Assembly (NCBI GenBank): GCA_017466495.1
Contig: JAFTUB010000042.1
Coordinates: 1 to 17,004, forward strand
Direction: 5' to 3'
From: Clostridia bacterium
GTDB lineage: Bacteria; Bacillota; Clostridia; Oscillospirales; CAG-272
Length of the DNA stretch: 17,004 nucleotides
Part shown: piece by piece, positions 6,506 through 13,757 of the stretch
Position numbering within the stretch: position 1 is the first letter of the stretch
How the letters are laid out: the number at the start of each line of letters is the position of its first letter
Made by a program: the position numbers and the translations under genes
The notes under the pieces: generated by a model
Databases searched by the model: none
Seen by the model: only the letters and a program-made list of their open reading frames with translations
What the model was told of the DNA's origin: nothing

Positions 6506-7552
6506 ATGAAGGCTGCTGTTCTTTACGGAAATGAAGATCTGCGTTATGATGATTATCCCACCCCCGAAGTCAAGGCGGGGATGGTAAAAGTGCGTGTCCG
6601 CGCCAGCGGAATCTGCGGCTCGGACATCCCCCGTGTGCTCCACAACGGCGCGCACTTCTTCCCCATCGTGCTGGGCCACGAGTTTGCCGGCGATGTGGTA
6701 GAGGTGGGCGAGGGCGTCACCAACGTTGCGGTGGGCGACACCGTTTCGGGCGCGCCCCTGGTTCCCTGCATGGAGTGTGCCGACTGCCAGCAGGGCAACT
6801 ATGCCCTCTGCCGCCACTATAGCTTTATCGGCTCCCGTGAGCAGGGCAGCTTCGCCGAATACGTGGTGATCCCCGCCCGCAACGCCATCAAGTATGACCC
6901 CGCCATCCCCTACATCCAGGCGGCCATGTTCGAGCCCGCCGCCGTTGCCCTCCACGGCGTGATGTGCAACGATTTCAAGGGCGGCGGCTATGTGGCCGTC
7001 CTGGGCGGCGGCACCATCGGTATGTTCACCGCACAGTGGGCACGCATCTACGGCGGCCGCAAGGTGGTGGTCTTCGACCTGCTGGAGGAGCGGCTGGAAC
7101 TGGCCCGCGAGCTGGGTGCCGATGCCACTGTCAACACCACTGCCCCCGACTTCATGGAGCAGGCCAAGGCCCTCACCGGCGGTCACGGCTTCGACTATGT
7201 TTTCGAGACGGCAGGTGCCACCGCCACCATGAAGATGGCCTTTGAGCTGGCGGCAAACAAGGCCCACGTCTGCTTCATCGGCACGCCCCACACCGATCTC
7301 ACCTTCACCCCCAAGCTTTGGGAGTGCATGAACCGCAAGGAGTTCAAGCTCACCGGTTCCTGGATGAGCTATTCCGCGCCCTACCCGGGTGTGGAGTGGC
7401 AGATCTGCGCCGACTGCTTCGCCGACGGCCGCCTGCGTTTCTCGGATAAGCTGATCCACCACAGCTTCCCCCTCTCCCGGGCCGCCGAGGCCTTCGCCCT
7501 CTACAAAACTCCCGGTGCGGTCAAGGGCAAGATCATGCTGCTGGGTGAATAA
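6506..7552 (+). CDS. gatD: Zinc-dependent dehydrogenase, galactitol-1-phosphate 5-dehydrogenase-like
   Basis: A medium-chain zinc alcohol dehydrogenase of 348 residues, the length of E. coli GatD. It has the catalytic zinc ligands C37 (GICGSDIPR), H58-E59 (LGHEF) and E143, a four-cysteine structural zinc site (C88, C91, C94, C102) and the nucleotide-binding loop LGGGTIG (166-172). Stretches typical of GatD are CGSDIPR..NGAH (37-50), YSFIGSR (105-111) and GSWMSYSAPYPGVEW near residue 275. The likely reaction is NAD-dependent oxidation of galactitol 1-phosphate to tagatose 6-phosphate, which after phosphorylation would feed the aldolase encoded upstream. Start ATG follows TAAGGAG. No own promoter was found, so it is probably co-transcribed with the aldolase. 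Another polyol or polyol-phosphate remains possible. Confidence 0.85.
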   Translation: MKAAVLYGNEDLRYDDYPTPEVKAGMVKVRVRASGICGSDIPRVLHNGAHFFPIVLGHEFAGDVVEVGEGVTNVAVGDTVSGAPLVPCMECADCQQGNYALCRHYSFIGSREQGSFAEYVVIPARNAIKYDPAIPYIQAAMFEPAAVALHGVMCNDFKGGGYVAVLGGGTIGMFTAQWARIYGGRKVVVFDLLEERLELARELGADATVNTTAPDFMEQAKALTGGHGFDYVFETAGATATMKMAFELAANKAHVCFIGTPHTDLTFTPKLWECMNRKEFKLTGSWMSYSAPYPGVEWQICADCFADGRLRFSDKLIHHSFPLSRAAEAFALYKTPGAVKGKIMLLGE

Positions 7553-7563
7553 TCCCTGCCATC

Positions 7564-7600
7564 AAAAGCGATGAAACGGTTCCCGTTTCATCGCTTTTTT
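7564..7600 (+). terminator. Terminator after gatD-like gene
   Basis: A 16-bp perfect stem (7564-7579 and 7583-7598; core AGCGATGAAACGG) with a TTC loop runs into six T residues (7595-7600). It lies 12 nt after the stop codon. Confidence 0.9.
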
Positions 7601-7611
7601 CTGCGGCCGCC

Positions 7612-7640
7612 TTGCTTTGTTCATATCTGCGTGCTATACT
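7612..7640 (+). promoter_or_regulatory. Promoter of the 197-residue hypothetical gene
   Basis: -10 TATACT (7635-7640) with a 17-bp spacer to a weak -35 TTGCTT (7612-7617), directly after the previous terminator. A leader of about 38 nt reaches the ATG; AAAGGA lies 9 nt upstream of the start. Confidence 0.65.
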
Positions 7641-7684
7641 AAAAGCAGACGATCCATCTCCCTTACACAGAAAGGACCCCGCCC

Positions 7685-8278
7685 ATGACCTCCAATCAGA
7701 CACTCCTGCAGCAGCTTCGCTCCGCCGCCCCCTGCTGGTCGGCGCTGGGCTTCACCTATGAAGACCCCCGCCGGGCCGTGCGCTACTTCTGCACCCCAAA
7801 AGATGCCGTGATCTTCGGCTCCCTCGGGGTGGACGGCATCCACTACTGCACCATCCCCGCCCTCGGGGAGTATGTGTTTGTGGTGAATCCCATGCCCGCA
7901 GACGATCGCTATGTCCTGCCCGTTGCCGACAGCATCGCCCATTTCTTCCGCCTGGTGGCTGCACTCCACGGCACCCAGCTGATGGATCAGCTGGTGGGCT
8001 GGGACAGGGACACCTTTGATGCCGCCTTCCGTCAGCTCCTGGCAGAAGAAGATGCAAACCGCGCCGCCGAGCTGGCGGCGATGATCGCCCTCATCCCCTG
8101 CGAGCCCGTGGATGATCCCTACGGGGAGATCCGCGCCCGCAGCGACCGGTTCAACCCTTCCTGCATCACCTACACCCCCGAATATTACGAAACCCTGGGG
8201 CTCACGTCTCCCGCCAAAAAGGAAAAAAGCTGGGATTTCGTTTCCACCGTCACCCGGTGGATCCCCCGGAATAAATGA
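7685..8278 (+). CDS. Hypothetical protein, function unknown
   Basis: A 197-residue acidic soluble protein with no signal peptide and no transmembrane segment. I do not recognise its function. The central stretch VFVVNPM..D..YVLPVADSIAHFFRLV..L (about 60-100), followed by LMDQLVGWDRDTFDAAF, resembles a small clostridial family of uncharacterised proteins in which a VxPVAxxFxxFLRLL-like strand-helix is followed by a Q..WD motif. A distant SMI1/KNR4 (SUKH-like) fold is possible but not shown. A conserved-looking C-terminal part contains PSCITYTPEYYETLGL. It is a stand-alone unit with its own promoter and terminator, between sugar genes and the seven-gene operon. The ATG is supported by AAAGGA 9 nt upstream. 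Confidence 0.8.
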   Translation: MTSNQTLLQQLRSAAPCWSALGFTYEDPRRAVRYFCTPKDAVIFGSLGVDGIHYCTIPALGEYVFVVNPMPADDRYVLPVADSIAHFFRLVAALHGTQLMDQLVGWDRDTFDAAFRQLLAEEDANRAAELAAMIALIPCEPVDDPYGEIRARSDRFNPSCITYTPEYYETLGLTSPAKKEKSWDFVSTVTRWIPRNK

Positions 8279-8298
8279 TTCCCCGCCCAAAGGAAAAG

Positions 8299-8339
8299 GC
8301 CTGGCGGCAGAGAGATACTCTCTGCCGCCAGGCTTTTTT
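8299..8339 (+). terminator. Terminator after the hypothetical gene
   Basis: A 16-bp perfect stem (8299-8314 and 8318-8333; CCTGGCGGCAGAGAG core) with an ATA loop is followed by six T residues (8334-8339), 20 nt after the stop. Confidence 0.9.
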
Positions 8340-8347
8340 ACGGATCA

Positions 8348-8365
8348 GGGGAGAGCGATCTCCCC
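8348..8365. repeat. Small inverted repeat between convergent terminators
   Basis: GGGGAGA (8348-8354) and TCTCCCC (8359-8365) form a 7-bp perfect stem between the two convergent terminators. No T-run follows, and the role is unknown. Confidence 0.4.
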
Positions 8366-8368
8366 GCC

Positions 8369-8398
8369 AAAAAGGGGCTGCCGCATGGCGGCAGCCCC
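8369..8398 (-). terminator. Terminator of the seven-gene minus-strand operon
   Basis: An 11-bp perfect stem (8374-8384 and 8388-8398, GGGGCTGCCGC on the plus strand) is followed on the minus strand by TTTTT (8369-8373), 18 nt after the aminotransferase stop. Confidence 0.85.
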
Positions 8399-8416
8399 TC
8401 GGGATGGTGATTGAAC

Positions 8417-9580
8417 TTATGCGCCCAGAGCAGCGTTGATCTTTGCGATCTTCTCTGCGATCTCTTCTGCGGTCCAGTCGGGGTTCATGGAGATGTTGAC
8501 GGAACGGCGAAGGATGTCCAGGGTAACAGGGCAGGTGTCGGGGTTGATTTCCTTGTTCAGATCTGCGTTGGCAGGATCCAGGTAGGGGTTCATAGCATCG
8601 GTGTGGCCGCCCAGACGGTTGAGCATGGGATCCCAGTTGATGTAGATATGCTTCTTGGAGTTGATCAGGCAGAGAGCGCCAACTTCGGTCGCAAATGCAG
8701 CAGCGCGGTCAGCATCATCGAAGACCAGACCGAGCAGAGTGCCGCAGTCACCCTCAGCATCATTGAAGGGCGTGAAGTGTACGCCATCGTTGAGCTTGAT
8801 GCCGGCAGTGATTTCCTTTCTTACGCGGCGGAGGTCCTCCAGGATGCCGTCAAGGCGCTTCAGCTGCTCACGGAGAACAGCGGCAGCGATCTCGTTGGTA
8901 CGCATGTTGTAGCTGGAGAAGAAGGGCTCGGTCATTGCCTCGGCATAGGGACGGTAAGCCGTACCGGTGTCGTGGTAGATCAGAGCGCGCTCGTAGTAGG
9001 TATCATCGTTGGTCAGGACTGCACCGCCCTCACCGGCAGAGATGATCTTGAAGTAGTTGAAGCTGAACGCACCGGCTGCGCCGATGGTGCCCAGACGCTG
9101 ACCCTTGTAGCTGCCGCCGTCAGCCTGGCAGGCGTCCTCGATGATCTTGATGCCGCGAGGATCGCAGAGAGCCTTCAGGCTGTCAAGGTCGCAGGGGTGA
9201 CCGTTCAGGTGTACGGGGATAACGGCCTTGGTGTACTTGGAGATCTTCTTCTCAACGTCAGCAACGTCGATGGTCTGGGTTTCGTTGATCTCAGCCAGAA
9301 CAGGGATAGCACCCACAGCCAGAACGGCGTTAGCGGTTGCCATGTAGGTGTATGCGGGAACGATGACCTCGTCGCCGGGGCCGATGTTCAGGGCTGCCAG
9401 GCAGCACTGCAGAGCGGAAGTACCGCTGTTAACGCAGATTGCGTGCTTAACGCCAATCTTTGCTTCAAGCTCGCGCTCGAAATTCTCAGCCTCAAGATAC
9501 TTACTGGAGATGCGGAAAAGGCTCTTGCTCATAATTACGCGAGCGGCGGCATCTGCTTCAGCTTGACCCATTCTATACAT
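8417..9580 (-). CDS. DegT/DnrJ/EryC1/StrS family PLP aminotransferase
   Basis: A fold-type I PLP enzyme of the sugar aminotransferase family, which usually converts a keto sugar or keto cyclitol to the amine, or the reverse, with glutamate or glutamine as amino partner. Its 387 residues match the family length. Motifs are NSGTSALQ (51-58), GDEVIVPAYTY (69-79), IPVHLNGHPCDLD (121-133), EDACQADGG (148-156) with D149 facing the PLP ring nitrogen, and FNYFKIISAGEGGAV (174-188) with Schiff-base lysine K178. It is the last gene of the operon, 312 bp after the isomerase-like gene. No ribosome binding site is visible before the ATG at 9580; an in-frame TAA at 9587-9589 rules out a longer protein, and ATG at 9571 is an alternative. 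A hairpin sits 15 nt upstream. The substrate is inferred only from neighbours. Confidence 0.9.
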   Translation of the reverse strand: MYRMGQAEADAAARVIMSKSLFRISSKYLEAENFERELEAKIGVKHAICVNSGTSALQCCLAALNIGPGDEVIVPAYTYMATANAVLAVGAIPVLAEINETQTIDVADVEKKISKYTKAVIPVHLNGHPCDLDSLKALCDPRGIKIIEDACQADGGSYKGQRLGTIGAAGAFSFNYFKIISAGEGGAVLTNDDTYYERALIYHDTGTAYRPYAEAMTEPFFSSYNMRTNEIAAAVLREQLKRLDGILEDLRRVRKEITAGIKLNDGVHFTPFNDAEGDCGTLLGLVFDDADRAAAFATEVGALCLINSKKHIYINWDPMLNRLGGHTDAMNPYLDPANADLNKEINPDTCPVTLDILRRSVNISMNPDWTAEEIAEKIAKINAALGA

Positions 9581-9595
9581 GATATTTTACCAAAC

Positions 9596-9613
9596 CCGCA
9601 GCCGGAGCTGCGG
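9596..9613 (-). promoter_or_regulatory. Hairpin immediately upstream of the aminotransferase start
   Basis: CCGCAGC (9596-9602) and GCTGCGG (9607-9613) form a perfect 7-bp GC-rich stem ending 15 nt before the ATG at 9580. This is the zone where a Shine-Dalgarno sequence is expected but absent. It may be a processing or translation-control element, or simply the end of the neighbouring repeat region. Confidence 0.4.
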
Positions 9614-9676
9614 CCTTTCTTTTGTGATGATATCTCAATCCGGCATTGTGTTCCTATATAGATAGTACCTCATCCG

Positions 9677-9815
9677 GGCTCCCTCCGGGAGGGAGCTCCC
9701 GACGAAGTCGGGGGAGGGAGAGCGCGTAACTGTTATCTTTCGCTAAACCGTATGGTTACGCAGGCTCCCTCCGTCTCGTGCTTCGCACGCGCCACCTCCC
9801 TCTCGGAGGGAGGCT
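9677..9815. repeat. Palindromic MITE/REP-like element with terminal inverted repeats
   Basis: The left end reads GGCTCCCTCCG (9677-9687) and the right end CGGAGGGAGGCT (9804-9815), near-inverted copies. Inside are GCTCCCTCC/GGAGGGAGC (9678-9696), CCCGAC-GAA-GTCGGG (9698-9712), GCGTAAC/GTTACGC (9724-9730, 9755-9761), a second GGCTCCCTCCG (9763-9773), CGTGC-TTC-GCACG (9777-9789) and CCTCCCTC/GAGGGAGG (9795-9813). About 139 bp, non-coding, foldable into a cruciform. No transposase and no obvious target-site duplication is seen. It lies within a gene series that otherwise has very short spacers, which suggests insertion. Confidence 0.65.
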
Positions 9816-9892
9816 TTGGTGCGACAAATGTCAGCAGGAACACAAATGGTAATTGAGCATTGATGATTGTCGTCGGTCAGATAACCTTTTGA

Positions 9893-10921
9893 TTAGCCCA
9901 GCAGCAGGTCGAGAACGTAAGCCTCGAGAGCCTCGTAGTTGCGCTCGGCGATGCACTTCTGACGGTAAGCCTCGTCGAAGCGGTCGATCTTCTCTTCCAT
10001 GCGCTCTACGATCTTCATGCTGTTGATGATGTGACGGTAGCAGTCGTCGCTCTTCTGGGTACGCATTACCTTAACGTCAAGGCCGACATACTCGCCGTTT
10101 GCGCCGTAGTTGTTGTCGCAGAGAACCTTGATCTGGTTGAATGCGGAACGGAGGTTCTCAGCGCCGAAGGACTTATCCTGGTCGTAGCGGAGACCGTTCT
10201 GGTCGTTGAGGTGGACGCTGCCCAGCTTGCCGAAGGAGAGAGCGAAGCCCATCTCGATGGCGGGATCGAGGCCTGCGAGGATGGCGTGAGCCGACTCCAT
10301 CACAGCGCCGACGCGAGCGGGATCCTTGGTCGCAGCGGAGATAGCCATAACGTGACCGATGGTGGGGCAGCAGCTGCGGTCGATGGGCTCGTTGGGCTTG
10401 GGCTCGATAAGGATCTGCATCTCGGGGCCGTAGTCCAGCATAGCGTTGATGGCATCGATGAGGTAACGGACGGAATCAGTCTCGTTCTTGCTTTCTGCGC
10501 AGAGGGTACCCTCGCGAGCCAGCCACAGAACGATCTTGTTACAGCCGATGACACGGGCGATGTCGATGGAGTAGTAAGCGCGCTTCATGGCGTAAGCACG
10601 GTCCTCAGCGCTGTTGGAGGTGAAGCCGCCATCGGTGGTGTTGGGGCTCATCCAGAGACGGGGAGCAACGAACTCAGCTGCAAGGTTGTACTTGTCCAGC
10701 AGAGCGCGAACTTCCTTAGCCTTCTCCAGGATCTGCTCGGGGGTGTAGTCGTCGATGTTGGGAACAACGTCGTCGTCATGGAACTGGATGGCGGAGATGC
10801 CGATCTCAGCGAACTTGCGGAACTTCTCCTCGAGGGCGATGGTGTCGCGAACCTCGGGACCGAATGCGTCTGCGCCCTCATGGACGTTCCAGGGGCCTAC
10901 CGAAAACTTAAATCTGCTCAT
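9893..10921 (-). CDS. Xylose-isomerase-like TIM-barrel enzyme
   Basis: A 342-residue protein clearly related to the short (actinobacterial-type) xylose isomerases, divalent-metal enzymes that interconvert aldoses and ketoses. Shared motifs are FHDDD (47-51) with the ring-opening H48 and D51, DGGFT (97-101), W133 in LWLAREG, IEPKPNEP (172-179) with E173 and K175, PTIGH (186-190), E209/H212, LNDQNG (238-243), YDQD..FGA (246-254) with D247 and D249, and D282. The metal ligand equal to D245 of the Streptomyces enzyme appears as H237. The loop after W133 and the C-terminus also differ, so another sugar or cyclitol is likely. AGGAG precedes the ATG. It follows the oxidoreductase gene by 43 bp in the operon. 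Confidence 0.85.
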   Translation of the reverse strand: MSRFKFSVGPWNVHEGADAFGPEVRDTIALEEKFRKFAEIGISAIQFHDDDVVPNIDDYTPEQILEKAKEVRALLDKYNLAAEFVAPRLWMSPNTTDGGFTSNSAEDRAYAMKRAYYSIDIARVIGCNKIVLWLAREGTLCAESKNETDSVRYLIDAINAMLDYGPEMQILIEPKPNEPIDRSCCPTIGHVMAISAATKDPARVGAVMESAHAILAGLDPAIEMGFALSFGKLGSVHLNDQNGLRYDQDKSFGAENLRSAFNQIKVLCDNNYGANGEYVGLDVKVMRTQKSDDCYRHIINSMKIVERMEEKIDRFDEAYRQKCIAERNYEALEAYVLDLLLG

Positions 10922-10964
10922 AGTTTTTTCTCCTGTTTAATTAAATTTATTTTTCGATCAAAAA

Positions 10965-12122
10965 TCAGTCAAGCTCGATCCAGCAGCGCTTCTTGCTGCT
11001 CTCTACGATGGCCTCGGTGAGGCGGACGATGTAAGCGGCATCCTCGAGGGTAGAGAAGTCGGGCTGATCAACGCCCATGCGCTTGCCCTCGCTGATGTAG
11101 CGGTACACGTTGTAGATGTTGCCCTTGAAGGCATCGTTCCAGCCCTCGGGGTGACCCATGCTCAGGCCGGTGTAGGGGCGAACCTCGGGAGAGATGAGGT
11201 TGGGGTCGCGGATGATGTAGCTGTTATCACCGCCGCGGCGGCCGACCCACAGACGGTCATTCTCCTCCTGGCACCAGCGCAGGGACTGAATGGAACCGTT
11301 GAACTCAACGTTGAAGTAGCAGCCGTGACCTGCGGCAACCTCGGAAACGTGGAAGACACCGGTGGCGCCGTTCTCCATCTTGAAGAGAACTGCGGCATAG
11401 TCTTCGTTCTTCACGTCAACCAGGGTGTACTGCTCGGCGACCTTGTTGGTGAAGGTCTCGGTCTGGGCAGCGGGCTTCTTGCGCACGGGGATCACGGTAA
11501 CCAGATCTGCCATGACGGCGGTGATGCGGCTGCCGGTGACGTGCTGAACCAGGTCCATCCAGTGGGAGCCGATGTCGGCGATGGCGCAGGAGATACCGGA
11601 GATCTCGGGCTCGAGACGCCAGCTGTAGTCGGTATCATACAGGAGCCAGTCCTGCTGATAGGAACCGGTGATGACGCGGATGTTACCGGTCTCACCGCGC
11701 TCGACGCGGCGGCGCATTTCCTGAACCATGGGGTTCATGCGGTAGTTGAAGTTAACGCCAACCACAACATCGGGATGCTGACGGTGCAGCTCCAGCAGCT
11801 CGCAAGCCTCTGCGTAGTTCTTGGTCAGGGGCTTCTCGCTGATCAGGTGCTTGCCGGAAGCGATGATGCGGCGGTTGATGTCCAGGTGGAGGTGGTTGGG
11901 GGTGCAGTTGTGCACAACATCGATATCGGGATCGGCCAGCAGCTCATCCACGCTGCTGTAGCACTTCTCGATGCCGTACATATCAGCTTTACGCTTTGCC
12001 AGTTCAAAGTTGGTATCGGCAACAGCAGCGAGCTCGCACAGACCGATGCGGCGGACCGCCTCGATGTGGCTCTCACCGATGTAACCCATGCCAATGATAC
12101 CGGTTCTCAGTTTCTTGCTCAT
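10965..12122 (-). CDS. Gfo/Idh/MocA family NAD(P)-dependent oxidoreductase
   Basis: A cytoplasmic sugar or cyclitol dehydrogenase of 385 residues. The N-terminal Rossmann fold has GIIGMGYIGESH (8-19). The NAD-linked loop NCTPNHLHL (72-80) and catalytic EKPL (96-99, K97) follow. The C-terminal alpha/beta domain carries DIGSHWMDL (183-191), where D183 and H187 occupy the usual catalytic positions. Members oxidise a secondary alcohol of inositols, inosamines, glucosides or sugar phosphates to the ketone, or run the reverse. The start overlaps the stop of the preceding amidohydrolase gene by 4 bp (ATGA), a sign of translational coupling. In this operon it could supply the keto intermediate for the aminotransferase or for the IolE-like enzyme. 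The substrate cannot be told from sequence. Confidence 0.9.
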   Translation of the reverse strand: MSKKLRTGIIGMGYIGESHIEAVRRIGLCELAAVADTNFELAKRKADMYGIEKCYSSVDELLADPDIDVVHNCTPNHLHLDINRRIIASGKHLISEKPLTKNYAEACELLELHRQHPDVVVGVNFNYRMNPMVQEMRRRVERGETGNIRVITGSYQQDWLLYDTDYSWRLEPEISGISCAIADIGSHWMDLVQHVTGSRITAVMADLVTVIPVRKKPAAQTETFTNKVAEQYTLVDVKNEDYAAVLFKMENGATGVFHVSEVAAGHGCYFNVEFNGSIQSLRWCQEENDRLWVGRRGGDNSYIIRDPNLISPEVRPYTGLSMGHPEGWNDAFKGNIYNVYRYISEGKRMGVDQPDFSTLEDAAYIVRLTEAIVESSKKRCWIELD

Positions 12123-12976
12123 GCGAATACACCGTTTCCTTTCTTCGACGGGTCAACCAGTGTGAGCTTACCCATCTGCGAATCTTTCAGAGTAGAGAGA
12201 TAGTTCAAGGCGAATACCTTGCGCTTGATCTCATCGTCAATGGGCGAGAACGCAACCTTACCGAAGTCGTAGGCGGGATCCAGGTTGATCAGGTCGGAGC
12301 CATAGATCAGGCGATCTTCGCCAACCAGGCCGATCAGATCCTCTACCGAGTAGCGGTTCTCCAGGGAGCCGCAGAGCTCCATGAAGCAGTTGTCATGGTC
12401 GCGCATGATCTTGGCCAGCTCGCGAGAGAAGACAGCATAACCGCCGCCCTGGTGGGCAACGATGATCTTGACTCTGCTGCGCTTCTCCAGGGCGCGGCGG
12501 ATGTTCTGCAGGCCCTCCCAATCGCCGTAGTTGTGGATCAGGACGGGGCAGGCCATCTCGTCGGCGAAGTCCAGCGCGTACTCGTACTCTGCCTGGGGCA
12601 GATTGCCGTGGTACTTGATCAAGAACTTCAGGCCAAGGAAGTTGGGGTTCTGGGAATACTTGCTGATCTGGGCCTTGACCTCATCCACGCCCTGGTAGGG
12701 CTGGATGGAGATGTAACCCTTCACGCGGCCGGGGAAAAGCTCTGCAGCCTCGGCGGCAGCGGCGTTGGCCACCTCCATGGTGCCGTTGATCAGCGGATGG
12801 GGTGCGGTAACGATACAGTCGATGCCCAGACGGTCCATCTGATGAACGACATCCTCGGTCTTATCGTAGGCCTGATACCAGCCTTTCAGTCGGTAGGGCA
12901 GAAGGTGCGTATGTGCATCGATAACGGGTACGGGTACGGGCTTGGCGGCAAGGGCCGCTTCACGAATCTTCTCCAT
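12119..12976 (-). CDS. Amidohydrolase (amidohydrolase_2 family), apparently intact
   Basis: A metal-dependent hydrolase or decarboxylase of the PF04909 type, 285 residues from the chosen start. It keeps the TIM-barrel metal site: DAHTHL (20-25) with H22 and H24, GLKF (115-118), LIHNYGDW (146-153) with H148, VAHQGGG (173-179) with H175, and YGSD (225-228) with D228. Family members act on lactones, aromatic carboxylates or cyclic compounds; in a sugar operon a lactonase or ring-opening hydrolase is plausible but unproven. The ATG at 12976 follows AAGGAG at good distance, whereas ATG 13015 has no ribosome binding site and would overlap the previous gene. Spacing is 23 bp from the degenerate paralogue upstream and a 4-bp overlap with the oxidoreductase downstream. 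Confidence 0.85.
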   Translation of the reverse strand: MEKIREAALAAKPVPVPVIDAHTHLLPYRLKGWYQAYDKTEDVVHQMDRLGIDCIVTAPHPLINGTMEVANAAAAEAAELFPGRVKGYISIQPYQGVDEVKAQISKYSQNPNFLGLKFLIKYHGNLPQAEYEYALDFADEMACPVLIHNYGDWEGLQNIRRALEKRSRVKIIVAHQGGGYAVFSRELAKIMRDHDNCFMELCGSLENRYSVEDLIGLVGEDRLIYGSDLINLDPAYDFGKVAFSPIDDEIKRKVFALNYLSTLKDSQMGKLTLVDPSKKGNGVFA

Positions 12977-12999
12977 GCAGTTCAGCTCCTTTCGATTGC

Positions 13000-13752
13000 T
13001 CAGCAGGTCTTCCATGCGATGCCGTTTTCCAGTGCCAGCCAGTTCTCGGCGAAGATCGCGCGGCGGTCGGCATCGGTAATGTCGGCATACATGACCAAAC
13101 CAAGGGGACCTGCGGGCTCATAGTGGGGCAGGCAGGAGGAATACAGGAGGCGCTCGGAACCGAACTTGGAAACAACCTCGGTCAGAAGGCCCGTATCCAG
13201 CATTACGCTGGTGTCAAAGTAGACATTCTTGGTCTTTTTCATCAGGGGGAAGGTTACACGGGAACGGTTGAGACCCGGGCGAAGCAGGACCAGCTTCAGA
13301 TCCGGGAAGTTCTGCGCCACTTCGGCAACTTCCTCATAAGTATACTCGCCCACATTCATCAGCAGGGGCATCCGCAGGCCTTCCAGCACCTCCAGAATGT
13401 CGCCGCAGTAGAAGGAGCTGAAGGGAACCCTCTGGCTCTTGGGGAACATTCTCACCGCTACGGGGCGGTTCTCGCAGAGATACTTGGTCAGCTCATCGGC
13501 GTCACCGCAGGTGTTACTGCCCATGGGCGGGTCGATGACATAGCAGGCGCGGAGTCTGTCGTACTTTTGGCAGATGGCGCTGGTCTCGGCGTTGCCGGCG
13601 AAGCTGTCGCGGCAGGCGTCGGTGTGATAGACCACGGCATCGGTAAGGCAATACCGATCCATGTAGGCCAGCAGATCCTCGGGATTGGGCAGCTGACGCT
13701 CGCGCTGATCGGGGATCCAGCCCAGCATTGCGCCGATATCAATAATTCTCAT
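13000..13752 (-). CDS. Degenerate amidohydrolase-like protein (likely pseudoenzyme or partner subunit)
   Basis: A 250-residue protein with the strand order of the amidohydrolase_2 family, but each metal or catalytic position is changed. The N-terminal DxHxH is DIGAM (5-9); the beta-5 histidine is replaced in LLMNVGE (130-136), the beta-6 histidine in LLRPGLN (156-162) and the catalytic GSD in YSSCLPH (204-210). The C-terminal pattern RRAIFAENW (230-238) still matches the family's last helix. It therefore probably lacks standard catalysis and may act as a partner of the intact protein encoded next, or bind a ligand. ATG at 13752 has AAGGAG about 10 nt upstream; a GTG at 13761 is too close to that site. 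The frame is intact, so this is not a decayed gene. Confidence 0.75.
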   Translation of the reverse strand: MRIIDIGAMLGWIPDQRERQLPNPEDLLAYMDRYCLTDAVVYHTDACRDSFAGNAETSAICQKYDRLRACYVIDPPMGSNTCGDADELTKYLCENRPVAVRMFPKSQRVPFSSFYCGDILEVLEGLRMPLLMNVGEYTYEEVAEVAQNFPDLKLVLLRPGLNRSRVTFPLMKKTKNVYFDTSVMLDTGLLTEVVSKFGSERLLYSSCLPHYEPAGPLGLVMYADITDADRRAIFAENWLALENGIAWKTC

Positions 13753-13757
13753 CCGTA

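Larger units (their letters stand above)
9581..9892. other. 312-bp gap inside the operon, palindrome-rich
   Basis: I find no credible gene here. The gap contains a hairpin next to the aminotransferase start (9596-9613), a cluster of palindromes with terminal inverted repeats (9677-9815) and about 75 bp of plain sequence. No convincing promoter for the aminotransferase gene was found; AT-rich TATCTATATA on the minus strand near 9655 lacks a matching -35. Confidence 0.6.

Noticed and set aside
10031..12203. Plus-strand open frames opposite the isomerase-like and oxidoreductase genes
   Set aside because: Shadow frames of two genes with clear family motifs; no start signals.
12977..13015. Earlier ATG for the intact amidohydrolase
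   Set aside because: No ribosome binding site and overlap with the previous gene; ATG 12976 has AAGGAG at proper spacing.
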